From Patiriisocius sp047730165 (lineage in GTDB: Bacteria > Bacteroidota > Bacteroidia > Flavobacteriales > Flavobacteriaceae): a DNA stretch of 64,000 nt. The translations under genes and the position numbers were made by a program. Location: positions 2,356,001-2,420,000 of the forward strand of contig NZ_CP159834.1 in the NCBI RefSeq assembly GCF_047730165.1. Direction: 5' to 3'. The notes under the pieces were generated by a model that was not told where the DNA came from, did no database searches, and was given only the letters and a program-made list of their open reading frames with translations. How positions within the stretch are numbered: the stretch's first letter is position 1; each line of letters opens with the position of its first letter. Shown in pieces: positions 28,033 to 36,431 of this stretch.

Positions 28033-28596
28033 ATGAGAAAATTCTTATACATACTTACGATACTCTTCTCGATGCAAGGCATCAGTCAAGAAAATAACAC
28101 ATCTACCGTGTTTTGGAATACACTTAAATCACACTGCGGAAATGCCTATAGAGGGACATTGGAACTTCCAGAAAAAGATGAAGATTTTGGTGGAAAGAAA
28201 CTGGTAATGCATTTACGAACTTGTTCTGAAAACGAAATTAAAATTCCATTTTTTGTGGGTGATGATAAATCTAGAACGTGGGTATTGACTATGAATGAAG
28301 GAATCATATCATTAAAGCACGATCATCGTCATGAAGATGGAACAGAACACGATGTAAACTTTTATGGCGGTACAGCTGCTAATCAAGGGAAAGCAGATAT
28401 CCAAATGTTTGCCGCAGATGTGCATACGCAAGAGCAAATACCAGCCGCAGCAACAAATGCTTGGTGGATTACTATTGACGATAAAACCTTCACTTACAAT
28501 TTGCGACGTCTGGGAACAGATCGTGTTTTTAAGGTAGTGATGGATCTTGCAAAACCTATAAAAACCCCAGATGCCCCTTGGGGATGGGGAGAATAA
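28033..28596 (+). CDS. Secreted conserved protein of unknown function
   Basis: The 187-residue product begins with a signal peptide of about 18 residues (FSMQGISQ). Its body includes FWNTLKSHCGNAYRGTLELP, LVMHLRTC, RTWVLTM, SLKHDHRHEDGTEHDV and a Trp-rich end (AWWITID, APWGWGE). Two cysteines in the mature part could form a disulfide. The HDHRHEDGTEH stretch is unusually rich in His and acidic residues and could bind a metal. I recognise it as a type of hypothetical protein common in Flavobacteriaceae but know no function. It starts 13 bases after the zinc-ribbon remnant, so the two are co-transcribed. Confidence 0.78.
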   Translation: MRKFLYILTILFSMQGISQENNTSTVFWNTLKSHCGNAYRGTLELPEKDEDFGGKKLVMHLRTCSENEIKIPFFVGDDKSRTWVLTMNEGIISLKHDHRHEDGTEHDVNFYGGTAANQGKADIQMFAADVHTQEQIPAAATNAWWITIDDKTFTYNLRRLGTDRVFKVVMDLAKPIKTPDAPWGWGE

Positions 28597-28788
28597 AAGG
28601 TTGTAAACGTTTTGGTGACCGTGTCAACCCTAATTATATGATAAATTTCATCTTAATAATATTAGTATAAAGTTTTATAACTATTTTTGAATCAAGGTTA
28701 AAAATTTATAATTTTATAAAGGAATAGAACACGGAGTTATTTGGTAGCAAATAGCGCAACATACATAATAAAATAAAAATAATCATTT

Positions 28789-29151
28789 ATGGAAATAGCA
28801 CTCATTATTATAAAGCTCATTGTAAGTTTAAGTTTATTAAATGTATGGCTTGTTCAGTATAATAAGCCTACCAGATGGCGCGGAGGAAAAGCACAAACGA
28901 TAAGACAAGAATTTGAAGCGTATGGTTTACCTTCTTGGATGTTGTATTTAGTAGGCTTTATTAAAGTAGGTCTATCTTTATTACTTATTGCCTCTATTTG
29001 GTTTCTAGAATTAGGAGACCCTGCTGCCATCGGTCTTGCCTTAATGCTCACGGGATCTATCATAATGCACATAAAAATAAAAGACCCACTATTAAAGTCT
29101 TTTCCGGCTGCCCTATTTTTAGTGCTATGTTTGGTTATATATTATTTCTAA
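28789..29151 (+). CDS. DoxX-like four-helix membrane protein
   Basis: A 120-residue protein with four hydrophobic segments (residues 2-20, 50-70, 75-93, 100-119). The loop FEAYGLPSWMLYLVGFIKVG is a DoxX-family signature (the family consensus has a G-x-P followed by a long hydrophobic helix with a conserved G). DoxX proteins are small inner-membrane proteins linked to redox or thiosulfate metabolism in some bacteria, otherwise uncharacterised. It converges on a second DoxX-like gene and the two share three bases of their stop codons. Confidence 0.8.
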   Translation: MEIALIIIKLIVSLSLLNVWLVQYNKPTRWRGGKAQTIRQEFEAYGLPSWMLYLVGFIKVGLSLLLIASIWFLELGDPAAIGLALMLTGSIIMHIKIKDPLLKSFPAALFLVLCLVIYYF

Positions 29152-29501
29152 TAGTCTAGAAGAAGAAAATACTTATAAGCTATAAATGCATTGAGTAAGG
29201 CAAATGCAAGTGCAGGCGTAGATATCAAAAGACTGTCCTTTATTTTTAGCCGCACGAAAAAGCCCATAAACATTAAGATTGATAGTCCTACAGCGCCAAT
29301 AAAAGCCAAGGGAGGGGTGGTCCAAAGTCCTATGACTAAGCTCAACCCACCTGCTATTTGCAAAACTCCTGTTAATTTTAAATACTTCGGAATACCAAAT
29401 CTTTCAAATTCTAAGGACATTTTTTTAGTAAATAGACAATTTATACCATAGAAGATAAAGGCGCTACCAGAAAATAAAGAAAGTACTTCAAATGATGTCA
29501 T
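29148..29501 (-). CDS. Second DoxX-like membrane protein, convergent and overlapping
   Basis: A 117-residue protein of four membrane segments with FERFGIPKYLKLTGVLQIAGG, the same helix-2 signature as the neighbour at 28789 and the same LKIKDSLL helix-3 ending (LKIKDPLL there is IKIKDPLL). The two are therefore paralogues encoded on opposite strands. Their stop codons overlap in the four bases CTAA at 29148-29151. No substrate is known. Confidence 0.8.
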   Translation of the reverse strand: MTSFEVLSLFSGSAFIFYGINCLFTKKMSLEFERFGIPKYLKLTGVLQIAGGLSLVIGLWTTPPLAFIGAVGLSILMFMGFFVRLKIKDSLLISTPALAFALLNAFIAYKYFLLLDY

Positions 29502-29635
29502 ATAAAAGTATAGGTTGTAAAGAGTTTAACACCTCACAAATTACAAATTATATGAATACTAGAAGGTGCTAAATTTAAATTACAATAATTTATTGGCTAA
29601 TTTATTAAGCTCTTTTGTGTCTTAGCTAAACCCAT

Positions 29636-30004
29636 TCATAAAATAAATTTTAAGCTTCCTTTTTTTTTCGCAGTAATCTCACCGCTATACTCACAGTGAT
29701 AGGTATCTTTTATCAAGGTATAAGTAGCTTCTGAAACATTTGGTTCCTCTTCAATATTACGCTTTGTGCCTTGTATAAAAAGATACCGAGGATACAGCCG
29801 TATGGATAGTACAATGATTAGCCGGTGTACAGCGATGGTACAATACATTATGGAGCGTTGCCGCCCATCTTTAAGAGACTGAATTTCTGCATCCTTCTCT
29901 GATAAATCCACCGCAGTTTGTTTTTTTGACACTTCAAAATTAGTAAGAAGGTCAGTTATTTGTAGCACTTTTTCTAAATTGGCAATACTATTTTTATTAT
30001 TCAA
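29636..30004 (-). pseudogene. Internal-deletion remnant of a TPR/transmembrane class III cyclase
   Basis: The 122-codon frame is a patchwork. Residues 1-50 are the coiled coil that follows TPR repeats in flavobacterial sensor cyclases (LSEKDAEIQSLKDGRQR). Residues 52-80 are the following transmembrane segment and juxtamembrane stretch (LIIVLSIRLYPRYLFI, then GTKRNIEEE). The next residues jump at once to the very end of a class III adenylate/guanylate cyclase domain (VSEATYTLIKD, YHCEYSGEITAKKKGSL). The TPR array and the catalytic core are missing. I infer an internal deletion that happened to keep the frame. It may not be translated; no clear ribosome site is seen. The family assignment is from memory of the sequence pattern. 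Confidence 0.6.
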
Positions 30005-30034
30005 GTAATTCTTATAGAAAAAATGAAAGTTTAA

Positions 30035-30065
30035 TTGGTTACTACAATTAATGGCATTATCTTTG
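30035..30065 (+). promoter_or_regulatory. Promoter of cold-shock gene copy 2
   Basis: TTG (30035-30037) and TATCTTTG (30058-30065) are separated by 20 bases, a good match to the Bacteroidota -33/-7 promoter. It lies 41 bases before the ATG. Confidence 0.7.
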
Positions 30066-30105
30066 CAAACTATAAATTATTATTAATAAATTAAATTACA
30101 TTACA

Positions 30106-30297
30106 ATGAGTAAAGGAACAGTAAAATTTTTCAACGACACAAAAGGTTTTGGATTCATCACTGAAGAAGGAGTTGAAAAAGATCATTTCGTACACATTTC
30201 TGGATTAGTCGATGAGATTAGAGAAGGTGACGAGGTTGAATTTGACCTACAAGAAGGAAACAAAGGATTAAATGCAGTTAACGTAAAAGTTATCTAA
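30106..30297 (+). CDS. CspA-family cold-shock protein (copy 2)
   Basis: A 63-residue cold-shock protein with RNP1 KGFGFI and RNP2 DHFVHISGL, differing from the copy at 23195 at four residues. The upstream leader is shared with copy 1, and like copy 1 it is followed at once by a strong hairpin terminator. Most codon differences are synonymous, so both are under selection. It probably serves as an RNA chaperone; the reason for two copies may be dosage or differing promoters. Confidence 0.95.
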   Translation: MSKGTVKFFNDTKGFGFITEEGVEKDHFVHISGLVDEIREGDEVEFDLQEGNKGLNAVNVKVI

Positions 30298-30323
30298 TTA
30301 TATATTCTTATATATTTCAAGAG

Positions 30324-30350
30324 AGCCCGTCTTAATAGACGGGCTTTTTT
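30324..30350 (+). terminator. Terminator of cold-shock gene copy 2
   Basis: AGCCCGTCT (30324-30332) pairs with AGACGGGCT (30337-30345) across TAAT and is followed by a T tract. Confidence 0.9.
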
Positions 30351-30383
30351 AGTTTACAGTTTTTATGCTCTTGCTTGAGTGAT

Positions 30384-30391
30384 TATCTTTG
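30384..30391 (+). promoter_or_regulatory. Probable promoter -7 box of the SDR gene
   Basis: TATCTTTG matches the TAnnTTTG consensus. It lies 185 bases before the ATG at 30576, which would leave a long leader containing the hairpin at 30449-30497. Confidence 0.45.
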
Positions 30392-30448
30392 CTTCGGAAA
30401 TACGAAGGCTTCATAATTGGTTTAAAGAATTGAATTAGATTTATTACC

Positions 30449-30497
30449 GAATAAACTTATCTCTCCCGAGACTTCAGGTCTAAAGGGTGGTTTATTC
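30449..30497 (+). promoter_or_regulatory. Three-part hairpin in the SDR leader
   Basis: An outer 8-bp stem (GAATAAAC 30449-30456 with GTTTATTC 30490-30497) encloses CCC/GGG (30465-30467, 30485-30487) and AGAC/GTCT (30469-30472, 30478-30481) around loop TTCAG. I recognise no known riboswitch class. Confidence 0.4.
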
Positions 30498-30575
30498 AAA
30501 ATTCTCTAAATAATTAATGGATTTTAAATAAAGAGTCAGAGGATAAACACAGAAGATTTCAGAAGAAAAAATACA

Positions 30576-32111
30576 ATGAACACAGATAAACCAGCACTAG
30601 ATATAGACGCATGTATCAGGATGCTTCAACACTTAGTAGAAGATACAGATCAACTTTTCGAGTTGCCTGAATCGCAACGAGTAGCCCTATACAAAGTGGC
30701 TGGCGCATTGTCCAGACCTAATCGTGCCGAGTTTAAACGCAGGCGTAAAGACGCAAAAAAAGCGACAAAGCGCAAGATGATTGCCCGAGATAAGCACGCG
30801 CGTAAAACTACGGGGATTCGCTCTGCCAGAGAAGCGGCCTTATTTGTGGCGCCCAAGTTATTAGCGTCAGCAGTGTTGCCTAAAGACACCCCAGAACTAG
30901 AATCACCGCGTAATTGCTACGTGTGTAAAACAGTATACACAAAACTGCATCATTTTTATGATACCATGTGTATGAACTGTGGCGATTTAAATTATACAAA
31001 ACGTTTTCAGACCACAGATTTACAAAATCAAGTGGCTGTCATCACAGGCTCTCGGTTAAAAATAGGCTATCATATTACTTTAATGTTATTGCGCTCTGGC
31101 GCTACCGTGGTGGCAACTACTCGTTTTCCTGCAGACTCTGCAATTCGTTTTTCTAAAGAAGATGATTATAAACAATGGAGTGATCGTTTGCACATCCATG
31201 GATTAGACTTACGTCATATCCCAAGTGTAGAGATTTTCTGTAATTATATAGAGCAGAAATACGATCGCTTAGATATTCTCATTAATAATGCTGCACAAAC
31301 AGTCCGAAGACCTTCTGGTTTTTATTTCCATTTAATGGAGAATGAAAAGCTCCCTATTGACCAATTACCATTACTAGCACAGCCTTTATTAAAAGATCAT
31401 GAAAGCTGTCTAGAAGAATTGTCAAACCTAAGTGTGGGGCATTCAAAAACAAATAAAAATAACGTGCTCCCAGTAACTTGGCACGGCCCAGAACCGGGAA
31501 TTGGTTTGCGTAACTCAGCCGCGTTGTCTCAAATTCCGTACAGCTTTGATAACACCTTACAGACCGAAGAAGTATTCCCAGAAGGAGAATTAGATGCAGA
31601 CTTACAACAAGTAGATTTAAGAAAAACTAACAGCTGGCGTTTAAAACTAGGCGAAATAGAAACCACCGAAATGGTAGAAGTACAGCTCGTTAATGCTGTA
31701 GCACCTTTTGTCTTGTGTAATCGTTTGTCTAACGTTATGATGAAAGAGAATACCGGTAAAAAGCATATTATCAACGTCTCTGCGATGGAAGGTAAGTTTC
31801 ACCGCTTCAAAAAAGAAGACCGCCACCCACATACAAATATGGCAAAGGCGGCTTTAAATATGTTGACACATACCTCTGCAGCTACTTTTGCCAAGTCAGG
31901 GATTTATATGAATGCCGTTGATACGGGTTGGGTCACAGATGAAGATCCTGCCGAGTTGTCTAAAAAGAAAGTAGAAGTACACGACTTTCAGCCACCCCTA
32001 GATATAGTAGATGGTGCCGCGCGTGTGATGGATCCTTTAATAGATGGCATCAACACAGGGAAACACTGGTGTGGAAAGTTCTTGAAGGATTATTTCCCTA
32101 TTGATTGGTAG
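30576..32111 (+). CDS. SDR-family oxidoreductase with N-terminal basic region and C4 zinc ribbon
   Basis: The 511-residue protein has an SDR domain only from about residue 150. Before it are an acidic N-terminus, a very basic stretch (RRRKDAKKATKRKM) and a four-Cys element (CYVC, about 24 residues, then CMNC) expected to bind zinc. The SDR core shows a modified dinucleotide loop (VAVITGSRLKIGY in place of TGxxxGIG), LDILINNAAQT (the NNAG motif), a Ser in IINVSAMEG and a downstream MAKAA stretch where the catalytic YxxxK would be expected (the Tyr is absent; N-M-A-K is seen). A large insertion lies between the NNA motif and the active-site strand. It may be a non-canonical or inactive reductase. 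A decayed copy of its 3' end lies 1 kb downstream. Confidence 0.8.
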   Translation: MNTDKPALDIDACIRMLQHLVEDTDQLFELPESQRVALYKVAGALSRPNRAEFKRRRKDAKKATKRKMIARDKHARKTTGIRSAREAALFVAPKLLASAVLPKDTPELESPRNCYVCKTVYTKLHHFYDTMCMNCGDLNYTKRFQTTDLQNQVAVITGSRLKIGYHITLMLLRSGATVVATTRFPADSAIRFSKEDDYKQWSDRLHIHGLDLRHIPSVEIFCNYIEQKYDRLDILINNAAQTVRRPSGFYFHLMENEKLPIDQLPLLAQPLLKDHESCLEELSNLSVGHSKTNKNNVLPVTWHGPEPGIGLRNSAALSQIPYSFDNTLQTEEVFPEGELDADLQQVDLRKTNSWRLKLGEIETTEMVEVQLVNAVAPFVLCNRLSNVMMKENTGKKHIINVSAMEGKFHRFKKEDRHPHTNMAKAALNMLTHTSAATFAKSGIYMNAVDTGWVTDEDPAELSKKKVEVHDFQPPLDIVDGAARVMDPLIDGINTGKHWCGKFLKDYFPIDW

Positions 32112-32113
32112 GT

Positions 32114-33013
32114 TTATGAATACAAAATTAAAAAGACACCTAACATAATCCCCACTAGGGGTATTAGTTTTTGACGTTTATTTTTTTCCTTAAACACTAA
32201 GCCACCAATAACCACAGCAATTATTAGCTGACTCCGTTTTATCGCAGAGAGAATCATAATAAGTGCTTCAGGATCTTGTAAAGCTTTAAAATAAAAATAA
32301 TCTGCCGCTTGCAGCAAAACACCAACAGCAACAATCGACCATCTAAATTTAAACGCACTTCGTTTATCAGCAATCGGAAACCAAGTAATAGCCAGAATCA
32401 CGAGTAATATTAGTATCGTATAAAGGCAAAACCAAAACTGTAATGTTTGTGGGTTTAAGTGTAAGCTCTGTATTAAATATTTATCATACAATCCACTTGT
32501 TGCACCTAAAAATGTGGCACCAATAATTGCAAATATCCATTTATTACGCTTGAAATGAATGCCTTCTTTTTTTCCAATTCTAGAATATAAAATCACTGAA
32601 AATATAATCAAGAAGAACCCAAGCCATTGGTAAAGATTAGGACTTTCTTTATAAATTATAATGGCACCAATAAAGGTGAAAAATGGACCTGCTGAACGTA
32701 TGGGGGTTACAATAGTAAGCGGTAGGTGTTTTAGTGCTTGATAGGCTAAAATCCAAGAACCAGCCATAATAGCAGACTTTATAAAAATAAAGCCGTGGGT
32801 TTGCCAAGAAATTTCCTGAAAGCTATAGCCGTTTTCTGCTGCATATTCAGGATAAAAAAGGGCCCATACATAGAATAAGGAAACAAATAAAAATCCACTA
32901 GAAATGGTGCCTAAAAGCACTGGAAACACTTCATTATCTTGAACAGCATGTTTTTTACACAGGTTGTGTAACCCTAAAAATAATGCCGCTAATAAACCTA
33001 AATACATCCACAT
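32114..33013 (-). CDS. EamA-type (DMT) inner-membrane transporter
   Basis: A 299-residue protein with ten hydrophobic segments in two EamA-like halves. The first half carries LKHLPLTIVTPIRSAGPFFT and ends in the internal FFLIIFSVILYSRIG; the second has KRSQLIIAVVIGGLVFKEK and IMLGVFLILYS. Family members move small organic molecules out of the cell; the substrate is unknown. It is convergent with the SDR gene, with 2 bases between stop codons, and lies between that gene and a decayed copy of its tail. Confidence 0.85.
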   Translation of the reverse strand: MWMYLGLLAALFLGLHNLCKKHAVQDNEVFPVLLGTISSGFLFVSLFYVWALFYPEYAAENGYSFQEISWQTHGFIFIKSAIMAGSWILAYQALKHLPLTIVTPIRSAGPFFTFIGAIIIYKESPNLYQWLGFFLIIFSVILYSRIGKKEGIHFKRNKWIFAIIGATFLGATSGLYDKYLIQSLHLNPQTLQFWFCLYTILILLVILAITWFPIADKRSAFKFRWSIVAVGVLLQAADYFYFKALQDPEALIMILSAIKRSQLIIAVVIGGLVFKEKNKRQKLIPLVGIMLGVFLILYS

Positions 33014-33156
33014 CGCGCGAAGATACTTTTTTAAGCCAAATTCTTAGAATAGGAGTAGGTAATTAAGATACTTATTTCTCATTGCTCTGATGACTATTGA
33101 TTCATAAAGAAGCTTTATCAATCTTAAATAGGAAATTAGAACTTCGCAATTAGTAG

Positions 33157-33276
33157 CCGCCATATGATATAGCCGGCAGTACTGCCTGTATGATTGATTC
33201 TTTAATACAAAGTACGCCCACAGGAAAAAACTGGTGTTGAAAGTTCTTAAAGTGTAGTTTTTTTATTGATAGGTAG
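33157..33276 (+). pseudogene. Decayed second copy of the SDR 3' end
   Basis: Read in one frame this stretch gives PPYDIAGSTACMIDSL, then TGKNWC-stop-KFLKCSFFID and a stop at 33274-33276. The SDR at 30576 ends PPLDIVDGAARVMDPL, TGKHWCGKFLKDYFPIDW and stop. The match runs to the same terminal codon. Upstream, two stop codons replace Phe-Gln and the match fades by about 33130. At DNA level the central part is identical at roughly two of three bases. The copy is on the same strand, with the EamA gene between it and the intact gene. Confidence 0.8.
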
Positions 33277-33279
33277 AAA

Positions 33280-33504
33280 TCACGCTACAATCTCATAATC
33301 AACAGAAAGTTTACGCAATGCTCTTAGCGCAAAACTGGTGTTTTTATCGTCCACCTCAATATCTACGGCATCTCCTTCTAGGAGTATCGCGGTGAGTTCG
33401 TTTGCCAAAGACGCATTCATATTTGAAGAAATCTCCACAATACAATTGGCAATCGCTCTTTTATCTGGCCTTTGAGCATCACAGGACACTAAGTTTAATT
33501 TCAT
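33280..33504 (-). CDS. Small conserved-looking cytoplasmic protein, unknown function
   Basis: A 74-residue frame starting at an ATG with no signal peptide. The pattern (LVSCDAQRPDKRAIANCIVEIS, then LANELTAILLEG, VDIEVDDKNTSFALRALRKLSVDYEIV) alternates helix, strand and helix in a way that resembles the C-terminal fold of ribosomal protein L7/L12, which is a common ClpS-like or L7/L12-like small fold. Coding potential is convincing from composition, but I cannot name the family. Its last codon lies beside the SDR remnant on the other strand. Confidence 0.65.
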   Translation of the reverse strand: MKLNLVSCDAQRPDKRAIANCIVEISSNMNASLANELTAILLEGDAVDIEVDDKNTSFALRALRKLSVDYEIVA

Positions 33505-33738
33505 AACACATATTTATTTTTACAAGATACTAAAGTTGTGGCTAGATATACGTGTAATGCAGAAATGGCAAGATTCTTATTTCCGAAGTCTATAGATTTA
33601 TTCGTTTTTAAACTGGCACTCCATGAATTAATTGTATTACCAGAACTTTTTATTCTGAAATACTAAGAGTTTATATGTGTTAAAAAATATTACATCAATT
33701 TTCATTAACTTTATAAGGTAATTCAAACAGACATTTTC

Positions 33739-35631
33739 ATGAAATATTTTCGAAGCATTATTATAGCTTTATTACTTTTAATTAGCCCAACTTTTTTAGC
33801 GCAGGAGTCTACAATAGAAAAACAAGATATTTTTGAAAAGCTAGGAGAAATCGCTATTGTAAATCAAAAGGTGATGATGCCTATGCGTGACGGGATTCGT
33901 TTGGCAACTGACATATATAGACCTAAAGGCGATACGAAAGTACCTATTATATATTCGCGTACTCCTTATAATTTTAATTCTTGGGGTGATGGCAAACAAA
34001 GAACACGAACGGCAGAGCAAGCGTATGAAGTGGTAAAAAGAGGGTATGCTTATGTGGTTCAAAATGAACGAGGACGTTATTATTCTGAAGGCACCTGGGA
34101 TATTCTAGGCGTGCCGTTAACCGATGGCTATGATGCTTTTACATGGATGAAGGAGCAAACGTGGTCTAACGGAAAAATAGGAACCTATGGGTGTTCTTCT
34201 ACTGCAGAATGGCAAATGGCTGTTGCTGCCTTAGATCATCCATCTCACGCCGCGATGGTGCCACAAGGTTTTGGTGCGGGGGTAGGTCGCGTGGGTAATA
34301 TTATGGAACAAGGAAACTGGTACCGCGGCGGTGTGGAGCAATTATTATTCTTTTCTTGGTTATACGGAGTGGAACACGATAAATTTAAACCCAGAATCCC
34401 AGAAGGTGCTACGCAAGAAGATCTTATACGGATTTCTCGATTTTATGATCTTGCGCCAGAAAATCCGCCGCTTGATATGAAAGAGACTTTAGCCCATCTT
34501 CCCATTCAGGATATTTTAAAAAATGTAAATGGCAAACATGAGATTTTTGACAAAATGGTACGTCGCAAACCAAATGATCCTGCTTGGTTTGAGGGTGGTT
34601 TGTTTCATGACGATATGGAAATAGGCGTACCTAGTTTCTGGTTTGCCTCTTGGTATGATGTGTCTATCACTCCTAATCTGAGCTTATTTAATCACGTACG
34701 GAACAATACGAAAGACCTTGAAATGAGAGACAATCAATATCTTGTTATTGCACCTACATTGCATTGTCGCTACACCCGTGCTACAAAAAACACAATAATT
34801 GGAGAACGAAGTGTAGGAGATGCCCGTCTTAATTATGAGGAGCAAATTTACAGCTGGTGGGACTACTGGCTTAAGGGCAAGAAGAACGATTTTAAAGAGA
34901 AAACTCCTCGAGTTCAATATTACACTATGGGAAGTAACAAATGGCAAGCAGCGACCCAATGGCCCCCTGCAGATGCAAACTTGACCACCTACTTTTTAAA
35001 CAGCAAAGGGAATGCCAATAGTTTAATAGGGGAAGGAACTTTGGATACAAATAAAGCAAAGAAAGATAATCCAGATTCATTTGTGTATGACCCTATGAAT
35101 CCTGTGACCTCCTTAGGAGGCAACGTTTGTTGCACAGGAAATGCCGTAGAAGGTGGTGCTTTTGATCAGCAAGAAATGGAAGAACGTGCAGATATATTGG
35201 TGTACACCACAGATGTATTGACAGAAGGGATGGAAATAAGTGGATTTATCGAAACAGAACTTTATGTCTCTTCTAATGCAAAAGATACAGATTTTACGAT
35301 TAAATTGATCGACGTGTACCCAGACGGAACGGCATACAACCTAGACGAGACCATACAGCGTGTGCGCTACAGAGAAGGATATGATAAAGAAGTTTTTATG
35401 GAAGAAGGCGAAGTGTATAAACTTAATTTAACGCCAATGTCTACGAGCAACTATTTTGAAAAGGGACACCAGATTAGAATTGAAATCTCTAGTAGTAATT
35501 TTCCTCGTTTTGCTAGAAATCTAAATACTGGAGGCAACAATTATGATGAGTCTGAAGCTTTTGTTGCTCAAAACAAAGTACATCACTCTAAAGAGTTTCC
35601 ATCGCAAATACGCCTGCCTATTAGAAAATAG
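33739..35631 (+). CDS. Secreted CocE/NonD-type (S15, X-Pro dipeptidyl-peptidase-like) hydrolase
   Basis: A 630-residue protein with a signal peptide of about 21 residues (ending TFLA). The N-terminal part contains MMPMRDGIRLATDIYRPKG, the standard opening of this family. The nucleophile motif is YGCSSTAEW near residue 151 (G-x-S-x-x pattern). The middle carries VVAPTLHC-like LVIAPTLHC, and the C-terminal jelly-roll domain (X-Pro dipeptidyl-peptidase C-terminal) shows TDFTIKLIDVYPDGTAYNL and IRIEISSSNFPRF. The family includes glutaryl-7-ACA acylases, cocaine esterase and X-Pro dipeptidyl peptidases; the true substrate is probably a peptide or amide. Monocistronic. Confidence 0.9.
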   Translation: MKYFRSIIIALLLLISPTFLAQESTIEKQDIFEKLGEIAIVNQKVMMPMRDGIRLATDIYRPKGDTKVPIIYSRTPYNFNSWGDGKQRTRTAEQAYEVVKRGYAYVVQNERGRYYSEGTWDILGVPLTDGYDAFTWMKEQTWSNGKIGTYGCSSTAEWQMAVAALDHPSHAAMVPQGFGAGVGRVGNIMEQGNWYRGGVEQLLFFSWLYGVEHDKFKPRIPEGATQEDLIRISRFYDLAPENPPLDMKETLAHLPIQDILKNVNGKHEIFDKMVRRKPNDPAWFEGGLFHDDMEIGVPSFWFASWYDVSITPNLSLFNHVRNNTKDLEMRDNQYLVIAPTLHCRYTRATKNTIIGERSVGDARLNYEEQIYSWWDYWLKGKKNDFKEKTPRVQYYTMGSNKWQAATQWPPADANLTTYFLNSKGNANSLIGEGTLDTNKAKKDNPDSFVYDPMNPVTSLGGNVCCTGNAVEGGAFDQQEMEERADILVYTTDVLTEGMEISGFIETELYVSSNAKDTDFTIKLIDVYPDGTAYNLDETIQRVRYREGYDKEVFMEEGEVYKLNLTPMSTSNYFEKGHQIRIEISSSNFPRFARNLNTGGNNYDESEAFVAQNKVHHSKEFPSQIRLPIRK

Positions 35632-35699
35632 GGCAGTGGCTTAGCTACATAATTTAGCTACTTAAAAAGGGAATTAAAATTTGCCTAATCAACTGTAAG

Positions 35700-36341
35700 C
35701 TACTCAAAAGTATATCGTTGCTCAGCCGTTGAAGACGCCTTAAGCAATTGGTTAAACACACGTATGCTATCAAAATCACGTGTGATGGCTTCGGAAACAG
35801 CAAGTCCAGATATGCCAGCTTCTAATATGGCTGCAACATCTGCTGTTGTAATACCACCAGCACCAAAAATAGGAGTCCCAGTTTTCAATATATCTGTAAT
35901 GGCAGTATAGCCATTGATGCCTAAAATTGGAGATGTATTTTCTTTAGTTTTTGATGCTCTAAACGGCCCTAAACTAATATAATTTACTTGATTGTCCAGA
36001 AGCCCTTCGCAATCTTGAATGGTATTTGCAGTACCTCCAATAATCTGCCAAGAATAAAGATATTTTCTTGCAATACTGGGGCATACGTCTGTTTTTCCTA
36101 GATGGACGCCATCAGCTTTTACTTCTTTTGCTATTTTATAATGGTCGTTAATGACTAATCTGGTTTGGAAATGAGCTGTAAGTTCTCTGGCTTCGTTGGC
36201 AAACTTTAAAAGTTTCTTTTCAGAAATATTCTTTAATCGTAAATGCACTAATTCTGCCCCAGAAGTACACGCTTTCTGAATATTTTCCAGATGCTCTTTA
36301 GACGTGTTTCCTTGTGATATATAATGTAGTTTAGGAATCAT
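35700..36341 (-). CDS. thiE: Thiamine phosphate synthase (ThiE/TenI family)
   Basis: A 213-residue TIM-barrel protein. It shows RLVINDHYKIAKEVKADGVHLGKTDV (split over two strands), the pyrophosphate loop IGGTANT, the YISLGPFRASKTK motif and the closing GAGGITTADVAAILEAGISGLAVSEAI. ThiE joins the thiazole and pyrimidine moieties of thiamine. In Bacteroidota a second TenI-like ThiE outside the thi operon is common, and no other thi genes are near, so this may be such a paralogue. It lies 90 bases downstream of the half-helicase on the same strand, with a small GC-rich hairpin between (GTCCC/GGGAC near 36395-36410). Confidence 0.88.
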   Translation of the reverse strand: MIPKLHYISQGNTSKEHLENIQKACTSGAELVHLRLKNISEKKLLKFANEARELTAHFQTRLVINDHYKIAKEVKADGVHLGKTDVCPSIARKYLYSWQIIGGTANTIQDCEGLLDNQVNYISLGPFRASKTKENTSPILGINGYTAITDILKTGTPIFGAGGITTADVAAILEAGISGLAVSEAITRDFDSIRVFNQLLKASSTAEQRYTFE

Positions 36342-36431
36342 AGTAGGTTGTTTTCTTTTTGCAACTAGAATTTATATTTCCTCTTTCTTATTTAAGTCCC
36401 GACGCTTAGGGACAGTCCTTATTCTTATGTT

